The translations under genes and the position numbers were made by a program. The notes beneath the pieces were generated by a model. It worked only from the letters and a program-made list of their open reading frames with translations, was not told where the DNA came from and searched no databases. A stretch of 64,000 bases of DNA from Nonomuraea dietziae (GTDB lineage: Bacteria > Actinomycetota > Actinomycetes > Streptosporangiales > Streptosporangiaceae). Shown here one piece after another: positions 58,687 through 64,000 of the stretch (the stretch's first letter is position 1; each line of letters opens with the position of its first letter). The stretch covers positions 7,440,001-7,504,000 of the forward strand of contig NZ_JACIBV010000001.1 of the NCBI RefSeq assembly GCF_014195505.1. The letters run 5' to 3'.

Positions 58687-59171
58687 AGGTCATTTTCCGG
58701 AAATATGGCGGTTCCCTCCACTGGCACCACCCCGCCAGACTGCTGGGCGAGGACGCGCACGGCGTGTGGGTGGGTTGCGAGGCGGGCACGACGGGCGCCA
58801 AGGGCGACGGGCCGCCGGTGGTGTGGGAGCGCGCGTTCGTGATGCTCTTCCCGCGCGACGAGTGGTGGGTGGCGCTGTTCAACGACGAGGGCCACAAGAT
58901 CGACGTCTACGTCGACGTCACCACCGTGCCCGAGTGGCGGGACGGGGAGGTCACGATGGTCGACCTCGACCTCGACGTGGTGCGCACGAAGGAGGGGCGG
59001 GTCTTCGTCGACGACGAGGACGAGTTCGCCGAGCACCAGGTGCTGCTGGGCTATCCGCCCGAGGTGATCGCCCAGGCCGAGGCGGCGACGCGCGGGCTGG
59101 TCAAAGCGGTGACCGACCGCGTGCCGCCCTTCGACGGCACCCATCTGCCGTATCTCTCCCAGGTCCGCTGA
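58683..59171 (+). CDS. DUF402 domain protein
   Basis: 162 residues. Sequence FRKYGGSLHWHHPARLLGEDAHGVWVG, RDEWWVALFNDEGHKIDVYVDVTTVPEW and VTMVDLDLDVVRTKEGRVFVDDEDEF fit DUF402 (FomD/nucleoside-diphosphatase-like), whose metal site uses conserved Asp/Glu. ATG 58683 overlaps the regulator stop (ATGA). Third gene of the kinase operon, although DUF402 proteins are usually independent. Confidence 0.75.
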   Translation: MKVIFRKYGGSLHWHHPARLLGEDAHGVWVGCEAGTTGAKGDGPPVVWERAFVMLFPRDEWWVALFNDEGHKIDVYVDVTTVPEWRDGEVTMVDLDLDVVRTKEGRVFVDDEDEFAEHQVLLGYPPEVIAQAEAATRGLVKAVTDRVPPFDGTHLPYLSQVR

Positions 59172-59189
59172 CACGCCGCCGTGACCTCG

Positions 59190-59223
59190 CCCCGAAGGGC
59201 TCTCAAGGGCGCGGCCTTCGGGG
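59190..59223. terminator. Hairpin between the DUF402 gene and the hypothetical gene at 59238
   Basis: Perfect 9-bp stem CCCCGAAGG / CCTTCGGGG, 16-base loop; convergent genes on both sides. Confidence 0.6.
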
Positions 59224-59237
59224 AAGTCGTCGGGATC

Positions 59238-60410
59238 TCAGGACCGGACGGCGCGCAACGCCCTGGCCAGCGTGTCCAGGCGGGCCGGTGAGGCGAGGCC
59301 GACGTGGTAGAGGTGCAGCTCGTCGGCTCCCGCCTTCGCGTAGGCGGTGAACGACTCGGCGAGCTGGGCCTCGTCGGCGGGCTTGGGCGGCAGGAACAGC
59401 ACGTAGGCCCCCAGGCGCCCGCCTGGGGAGGAGAGCGCGGACAGCCTCGTGAGGTTCGAGGCGGCCTCCTCCTGGGTGCCCCAGCACATGCCCACCAGCC
59501 CGTCGAGCGAGGGGTCGGCGTCGGGCAGGGTGGCGAAGGGGCCGGCCGCCCACGGGTCGGGGCTGGCGTGCGTCCTGATCGGCAGGCCGGGGGACAGCGC
59601 CCTGGCGGCCGCGACCAGCCTCGCGCGCAGCGAGCTCGCCAGCCTGCCCCGATGCTCCCGCACGGCCCCTGCAGGCTCCCCGAGCGCCTCCTCCACCGAG
59701 CCGGCCTCCACAGGCCCCCGCCCCGCTCCCGGGCCCGGGGCCCCGATGGTGTCGGCGGGGCCGTCGACGGCGGTGCGGACTCTCGCGCGCAGCTCGTCGG
59801 CGTCGGGGTAGCCGGGCAGGCAGGCCGTACAGAAGCAGAGAGAGAGCAGGGCCGAGTGGACGGAGGTCCAGTCGGCGCCGCCCGTCTTCTCGTGGACGCT
59901 CTGGTGAGCGAACCCCATCGGCCCGCACGCCTCCAGGATCAGCCCGTCGGGCGCGCCCACCGAGACGATCTCCCTGACCAGCCGCTCGCAGTACTCGGCG
60001 ACGTCCTCGTGGGAGGGGCACAGAGCGTACGGGTAGGCGTCGCCGAAGGCGTTGCGGACCACCACGTCGGGGTGGGCGGCGCCGAGGTGGCTGCTGTGGG
60101 TGAGGATCGTCCAGGCGTGGACGGGCAGGCCGACGGCGCGCAGGGCGTCGCGCGCCTGCAGGAACGCGTCGGGGGAGGTCCAGGTGGGGTTCGGGGGGAC
60201 GAGCCTGCCCCATGCCGACGGCCGTACGGGCAGGTAGAAGGCGGAGTAGGGCACGTCGAGCACGCGGTGCGCGGGGTGGAGGGGGGTGGCGGCGCGGGTG
60301 GAGTGGTAGGAGGCGGCCAGCGCGACCGCGTCCACCCCGAGCGCGGCGATCCTGCCGGGCGCGGCCGGGTCGCCGACGACGTCCCAGGGGTAGACGTAAG
60401 CGATGTTCAT
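59238..60410 (-). CDS. Hypothetical protein, possible TIM-barrel glycosidase-like
   Basis: 390 residues starting MNIAYVYPWDVVGDPAAPGRI. Contains VDAVALAASYHSTRAATPLHP, a TIM-barrel-like series of alternating strands and helices, PYALCPSHEDVAEYCERL, DGLILEACGPMGFAHQS and SLCFCTACLPGYPDADELRARV with a Cys-x-x-Cys (FCTAC). No signal peptide; no named family recognised. Lies between the DUF402 gene and glucarate dehydratase on the same strand as the latter, so it may act on a sugar acid or its polymer (inference). Confidence 0.6.
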   Translation of the reverse strand: MNIAYVYPWDVVGDPAAPGRIAALGVDAVALAASYHSTRAATPLHPAHRVLDVPYSAFYLPVRPSAWGRLVPPNPTWTSPDAFLQARDALRAVGLPVHAWTILTHSSHLGAAHPDVVVRNAFGDAYPYALCPSHEDVAEYCERLVREIVSVGAPDGLILEACGPMGFAHQSVHEKTGGADWTSVHSALLSLCFCTACLPGYPDADELRARVRTAVDGPADTIGAPGPGAGRGPVEAGSVEEALGEPAGAVREHRGRLASSLRARLVAAARALSPGLPIRTHASPDPWAAGPFATLPDADPSLDGLVGMCWGTQEEAASNLTRLSALSSPGGRLGAYVLFLPPKPADEAQLAESFTAYAKAGADELHLYHVGLASPARLDTLARALRAVRS

Positions 60411-60532
60411 GGAGGCCGATTCTCCAGGGATCGTGGGGCGCGCTCTCGACGAGCGACCCGCGGCGGACGGTGGGCGCCTCCGGTGGGGGAAGGCCGATCT
60501 CCGTGGAGCCGGTTCCGGAGCGGGGCGGAGGC

Positions 60533-60573
60533 GACTCCGGGGGTGCCACGGCGGGACGGCACCCCCTGGAGTC
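60533..60573 (-). terminator. Terminator of glucarate dehydratase
   Basis: Stem GACTCC-GGGGGTGCC / GGCACCCCC-T-GGAGTC, 15 bp with one bulged base, 10-base loop, overlapping the stop codon. Confidence 0.65.
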
Positions 60574-61828
60574 ACCAGCGTGGCCGGGTGTTGGTGAAGG
60601 AGGGGTTGAACCTGCGCATGTACGAGGTGTCGTCACGCGCCGTGAACCCGCACGTGAGGTACTGCTCGTGCATCACCGCCAGCGCGTCGCGGTCCAGTTC
60701 GACGCCGAGCCCCGGTCCCTTCGGCACCGGCACCGCGCCGTCCACGAAGCGCAGCGCGCCGGGCGCGACCACGTCCTGACCGTCCTGCCAGGGGGTGTGG
60801 GTGTCGCAGGCGGTGGCGACGTTCGGCACGGCGGCGGCCAGGTGGGTCATGGCGGCCAGGCTGATGCCGAGGTGGGAGTTGGAGTGCATCGACAGCGAGA
60901 TCCCGAACGTCTCGCACAACCGCGCCAGCTGCACCGAGCGCTCCAGCCCGCCCCAGTAGTGGTGGTCGGACAGCAGCACCCCGATCGCCCCCTGCCTGAT
61001 GGCGGGCGGCAGGTGCTCGAAGGTCACCACGCACATGTTTGTGGCCAGCGGCATCGGCGCCCGAGCCGCGACCGCCGCCATGTCCTCGATGCCCGCCGTG
61101 GGGTCCTCGAGGTACTCCAGCGTTCCCTCCAGCGCCCGCGCCACCTCGAGCGAGGTCTCGACCGACCAGACGGCGTTGGGGTCCAGGCGCAGCGGGTGCG
61201 AGGGGAAGGCCTCGCGCAGCGCCAGGATGGCGTCGACCTCCTGCGAGGGTTCGAAGACACCGCCCTTGAGCTTGATGGAGCGGAAGCCGTACTCCTCGAT
61301 GAGCAGGCGGGCCTGCGCCACGATCCCTTCGGGATCGAGCGCCGCGCCGAACCTGTCGTCGGCCTCGCCCGGGTGCCCCGCCCACTTGTAGAACAGATAG
61401 GCGCTGTACGGCACGGCCTCGCGCACCGCGCCGCCGAGCAGGTCGCTGACGGGACGGCCGAGCGCCTTGCCGCGGATGTCCAGGCAGGCCACCTCGAACG
61501 GGGAGTAGACCCGGTCGACGCTCTTCTCCTTGGTGGCCGCGCCCGTCAGGCCGTGCAGGTCGGACACCACGTCGCCGACCAGGGCCGCGACGCGGGAGTA
61601 GATCTCGTTCTGCGCGTGGACGTCGAGCCCGATCAGCGCCTTCGCCGCCGTGCGCACCTTCTCCAGGTGGGCCAGGTCGCCGTAGGTCTCGCCGAGCCCG
61701 GACAGGCCCTCGTCGGTGACGACCTCGACGATGGTGCGCAGCGCCCACGGTTCGTGGACTCCGGCGGCATTGAGCAGGGGAGGGTCGCGGAACGCGACGG
61801 GGGTGACAGTGATCTCTCTAATGTTCAT
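60572..61828 (-). CDS. gudD: Glucarate dehydratase
   Basis: Converts D-glucarate (and L-idarate) to 5-keto-4-deoxy-glucarate. 418 residues, enolase superfamily: Lys186/Lys188 in SIKLKGG, Asp216 in LDPNA, Glu241 in EYLEDPT, and the His in SMHSNSHLGISLAAMTHL (about 315-319). These are the GlucD residues rather than those of other mandelate-racemase members. ATG 61828 lies inside a palindrome (61823-61838), suggesting a repressor that blocks initiation. Divergent from the aldehyde dehydrogenase. Confidence 0.92.
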   Translation of the reverse strand: MNIREITVTPVAFRDPPLLNAAGVHEPWALRTIVEVVTDEGLSGLGETYGDLAHLEKVRTAAKALIGLDVHAQNEIYSRVAALVGDVVSDLHGLTGAATKEKSVDRVYSPFEVACLDIRGKALGRPVSDLLGGAVREAVPYSAYLFYKWAGHPGEADDRFGAALDPEGIVAQARLLIEEYGFRSIKLKGGVFEPSQEVDAILALREAFPSHPLRLDPNAVWSVETSLEVARALEGTLEYLEDPTAGIEDMAAVAARAPMPLATNMCVVTFEHLPPAIRQGAIGVLLSDHHYWGGLERSVQLARLCETFGISLSMHSNSHLGISLAAMTHLAAAVPNVATACDTHTPWQDGQDVVAPGALRFVDGAVPVPKGPGLGVELDRDALAVMHEQYLTCGFTARDDTSYMRRFNPSFTNTRPRW

Positions 61829-61838
61829 ATATGTGAAC
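61823..61838. promoter_or_regulatory. Palindrome over the glucarate dehydratase start codon
   Basis: GTTCATATATGTGAAC, arms match at 7 of 8 positions. Its left part contains the start codon of the dehydratase. Candidate GntR/IclR-type operator for glucarate genes. Confidence 0.5.
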
Positions 61839-61916
61839 GACCGCCAGAATTGTGGACGACTGTCGGTAACTGTAAGAATCGGGCGCAGTGAGTGTCAATA
61901 GCAGGCTAAAGTGAAG

Positions 61917-61930
61917 TGTGATATTGCACA
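61917..61930. promoter_or_regulatory. Second short inverted repeat, upstream of the aldehyde dehydrogenase
   Basis: TGTG-ATATTG-CACA, 12 bp before the ATG at 61942. Shares the AT-rich core with the first palindrome but is shorter. Confidence 0.35.
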
Positions 61931-61941
61931 GGGGTGAAGCG

Positions 61942-63369
61942 ATGATCCACGCATACGACCCGCGCACCGGCGAGAGCTTCGGCGAGCCGATCGCCGAGAG
62001 CACCGACGCGGAGGTCGACGCGGCCGTCGAGGCGGCCCACGCGGCGGCTCCCGCCTGGCGTGCGGCAGCCAGGCCCGAGGTGCTGGAGGCGATCGCCTCC
62101 GCGCTGGAGGCCAACGTCGAGGAGCTCTGGACGGTCGCCGACAGGGAGACCGCGCTCGGCGAGACCAGGCTGCGCGGCGAGGTGGCCCGCGCGGCCAGCC
62201 AGTTCAGGCTGTTCGCCGAGGTCCTCAGGGACGGCGGCCACCTGGAGGCGGTCATCTCCCGCCAGGCGGACGTGCGCCGCATGAACCATCCGCTGCCCGG
62301 CGTCGTAGGCGTCTTCTCGGCCTCGAACTTCCCCTTCGCCTTCTCCGTCGCGGGCGGCGACACCGCGTCGGCGCTGGCGGCCGGCTGTCCTGTCGTCGTC
62401 AAGGCGCACCCGGCCCACCCGCTGACCTCCGAGCTGTCGGCCGGCGTGATCAGGTCCGCGCTGCCCGACCCCGCGCTGCTCGGCCTGGTCCACGGGCTCG
62501 CCGCAGGCAAGCGCCTGGTGCAGCATCCCGACGTGGTCGCGGTGGGTTTCACCGGGTCGATCCCCGGTGGCAAGGCGATCCAGGCGCTCATCGACGAGCG
62601 TCCTGAGCCGATCCCGTTCTTCGGTGAGCTGGGCAGCGTGAACCCGGTCGTCGTGCTGCCCTCGGCGGCGCGCGAAGGGCTCGCCTCCGGCTTCGCCGCC
62701 TCGCTCACGCTCGGCACGGGCCAGTTCTGCACCAACCCCGGGCTGGTGTTCGTGCCGGACGACGCCGACCTGGTGGCCTCACTGGGTACGGCGGTGGCCG
62801 GCAGCAGCGGTTCGGCCATGCTCAGCGAGCGGATCAGGCAGGGCTACCTCGACGGCGTCGAGCGCCTGGCCAAGCTCACCCTGCTGGCCGAGGGCGCGCA
62901 GGGCGAGGCGGCGTGGGCCGTCGCGCCGCGCGTCTTCACGATCGACCTCGCGGCCTTCGCCGAGGGGCTGCCCGCGATCGCCGAGGAGTGCTTCGGGCCC
63001 TCGTCGATCGTGGTGACCTACGGGGACGCCGCAGAGCTCCCCTCGGTGCTGGAGCGCCTGGAGGGCTCGCTCACGGCCACCGTCCACGCCACCGACGTCG
63101 ACGAGGCGCGTCCCGTCGCCGAGGCGCTGGCGCGCAGGGCGGGCCGGCTGATCTGGAACGGCTGGCCGACGGGGGTCGCGGTGTGCTGGGCGATGCACCA
63201 CGGCGGACCGTGGCCGGCCAGCACGGCCCCCGCGCACACCTCGGTGGGCGCGATGGCGATCAGGCGCTGGGTGCGGCCGACGGCCTACCAGGGCTGGCCG
63301 TCGGAGCTGCTGCCGCCGGAACTGCGCGACGACAACCCCCTGGGCGTGCCGCAGCGCGTCGACGGCTGA
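61942..63369 (+). CDS. 2,5-Dioxovalerate (alpha-ketoglutarate semialdehyde) dehydrogenase
   Basis: Final step of oxidative glucarate catabolism, giving 2-oxoglutarate. 475 residues. NAD(P) aldehyde dehydrogenase with Asn129 (SASNFPF), Glu229 (FFGELGSVNP) and catalytic Cys263 (GTGQFCTNPG). The GELGSVNP and GQFCTNPG forms are typical of the KGSADH group. ATG 61942 with AGGGGTGAAG. Divergent from glucarate dehydratase and convergent with the KDG dehydratase, so all three enzymes are together. Confidence 0.92.
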   Translation: MIHAYDPRTGESFGEPIAESTDAEVDAAVEAAHAAAPAWRAAARPEVLEAIASALEANVEELWTVADRETALGETRLRGEVARAASQFRLFAEVLRDGGHLEAVISRQADVRRMNHPLPGVVGVFSASNFPFAFSVAGGDTASALAAGCPVVVKAHPAHPLTSELSAGVIRSALPDPALLGLVHGLAAGKRLVQHPDVVAVGFTGSIPGGKAIQALIDERPEPIPFFGELGSVNPVVVLPSAAREGLASGFAASLTLGTGQFCTNPGLVFVPDDADLVASLGTAVAGSSGSAMLSERIRQGYLDGVERLAKLTLLAEGAQGEAAWAVAPRVFTIDLAAFAEGLPAIAEECFGPSSIVVTYGDAAELPSVLERLEGSLTATVHATDVDEARPVAEALARRAGRLIWNGWPTGVAVCWAMHHGGPWPASTAPAHTSVGAMAIRRWVRPTAYQGWPSELLPPELRDDNPLGVPQRVDG

Positions 63370-63370
63370 A

Positions 63371-63409
63371 CCGGCCGACAGAGCCGGCCGACAGAGCCGG
63401 CCGGCAGAA
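63371..63409. repeat. 13-bp tandem repeat after the aldehyde dehydrogenase
   Basis: CCGGCCGACAGAG repeated twice exactly and once with two or three changes, directly after the stop codon. Confidence 0.7.
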
Positions 63410-63426
63410 CCGGCGACACGGACGAA

Positions 63427-63470
63427 GGGGCCCGCGCGGGAGAGCCACCAGGCCCTCCCGCGCGGGCCCC
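63427..63470. terminator. Bidirectional terminator of the glucarate genes
   Basis: Perfect 16-bp stem GGGGCCCGCGCGGGAG / CTCCCGCGCGGGCCCC with a 12-base loop between convergent genes. Confidence 0.85.
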
Positions 63471-63496
63471 GCTGGTCCGGTGGGCCGGATCGCCGG

Positions 63497-64000
63497 CTAC
63501 CCGGCCAGCTCCAGGCCTGTGGCGATGATGCGTTCCAACGCGGCCACGTGCTCGGGCGTCGCGTCCACCAGCGGGGCGCGCACGCTGCCCGCGTCGAGCC
63601 CGCGCAGCCGTACGCCCGCCTTCACCAGCGACACCGCGTAACCCGGCACGAGGTCGCGCAGCTCGACCAGCGGCAGGTAGAACGAGGTCAGCAGCCGCTG
63701 GACCAGCACCTCGTCCCCGCCCGTCACCGCCTTGTAGAAGGCGAGCGCGATCTCGGGGGCGAAGGCGAACACCGCGCTGGAGTACAGGGGCACGCCGAGT
63801 CCCCTGTAGGCGGGGACCGTCAGCTCGGCCGTGGGCAGGCCGTTGAAGAAGGTGAAGTCGCGATCGGTCGCCTCCCGTACGCGCAGGATGATCCGCTGGA
63901 GCAGGTCGAAGTCGCCGAGGCCGTCCTTGAAGCCGATGACGCTGGGCAGTTCGGTCAGCGCGACGGCGGCCGTCGGGGTGAACCTGGCCGTGCCCCGCTG
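63497..64000 (-). CDS. 5-Dehydro-4-deoxyglucarate dehydratase (KDG dehydratase), start beyond window
   Basis: DapA-family TIM barrel that dehydrates and decarboxylates 5-keto-4-deoxyglucarate to 2,5-dioxovalerate. The visible 167 residues are the C-terminal half: the Schiff-base Lys is in VIGFKDGLGDFDLLQRII, then FTFFNGLPTAELTVPAYRGLGVPLYSSAVFAFAPEIA. These are more like KDG dehydratase than DapA, and the flanking dehydratase and dehydrogenase genes support it. The 5' end lies outside the right edge. Confidence 0.88.
   Translation of the reverse strand, partial: QRGTARFTPTAAVALTELPSVIGFKDGLGDFDLLQRIILRVREATDRDFTFFNGLPTAELTVPAYRGLGVPLYSSAVFAFAPEIALAFYKAVTGGDEVLVQRLLTSFYLPLVELRDLVPGYAVSLVKAGVRLRGLDAGSVRAPLVDATPEHVAALERIIATGLELAG

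Overview
The window is high-GC actinobacterial DNA. GTG starts, leaderless promoters with TANNNT -10 boxes, 4-bp GTGA/ATGA gene overlaps, and the order rimP-nusA-ylxR-infB-DUF503-rbfA-nrnA-truB-ribF ... rpsO-pnp-M16 protease-dapB ... dapA-rnj fit a filamentous actinomycete. The style of the accessory genes (double winged-helix GntR proteins, DUF4236, PucR, ECF41) suggests the Streptosporangiales; that placement is inference.

Layout. (1) 1-7100, minus strand: a catabolic operon of a flavin-dependent LLM monooxygenase, three adenylate-forming acyl-CoA-ligase-type proteins (two lacking a domain, one frameshifted) and a ferredoxin/adrenodoxin-type reductase cut by the left edge. A separately transcribed acyl-CoA dehydrogenase shares a TetR-like palindromic operator with it. 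(2) 7100-12120: membrane protein, proS, an Asp-nucleophile alpha/beta hydrolase, two DUF4236 proteins and two ferritin-like (DUF4439-type) proteins. (3) 12198-24027: the translation/ribosome-assembly block rimP, nusA, ylxR, infB, DUF503, rbfA, nrnA, truB, then an RNA methyltransferase on the opposite strand, ribF, a DUF3841 protein and a Cys-rich pentapeptide-repeat protein. (4) 24028-29409: rpsO, pnp, M16 protease, dapB. (5) 29496-37490: GNAT, a TenA-like protein overlapping a PucR regulator, and a convergent purine-salvage/catabolism operon (NCS1 permease, adenine deaminase, adenosine/adenine deaminase), then menA. (6) 37490-42179: GNAT, MocR regulator divergent from an EamA exporter, a di-iron ferritin-like protein, an ASCH protein. 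(7) 42180-51900, accessory: a papain/transglutaminase-like cysteine enzyme, a methyltransferase-hydrolase fusion, an acyltransferase-3-like membrane protein, an ECF41 sigma factor, a family of duplicated double-winged-helix GntR proteins with a clustered candidate operator, two small coupled genes, a hairpin-rich 350-bp interval, radC and a GntR-UTRA regulator. (8) 51908-59171: dapA, rnj, an ABC exporter with a divergent two-component system, DUF402. (9) 59238-64000: a D-glucarate catabolic locus with all three enzymes (glucarate dehydratase, KDG dehydratase, 2-oxoglutarate semialdehyde dehydrogenase), giving a complete route from glucarate to 2-oxoglutarate.

Points that stand out: a chain of four overlapping minigenes of 3-7 codons linking ylxR to the infB leader; the double-winged-helix GntR paralogues with half-site repeats in an adjacent divergent promoter; the hairpin array at 49412-49763; and three genes (fadD-like, NCS1 permease, dapA) each broken by one extra C next to a CGGCC string. 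Because dapA is normally essential, the last pattern looks more like a systematic sequence error than gene decay. No tRNA, rRNA, CRISPR array, complete insertion sequence or prophage was seen.
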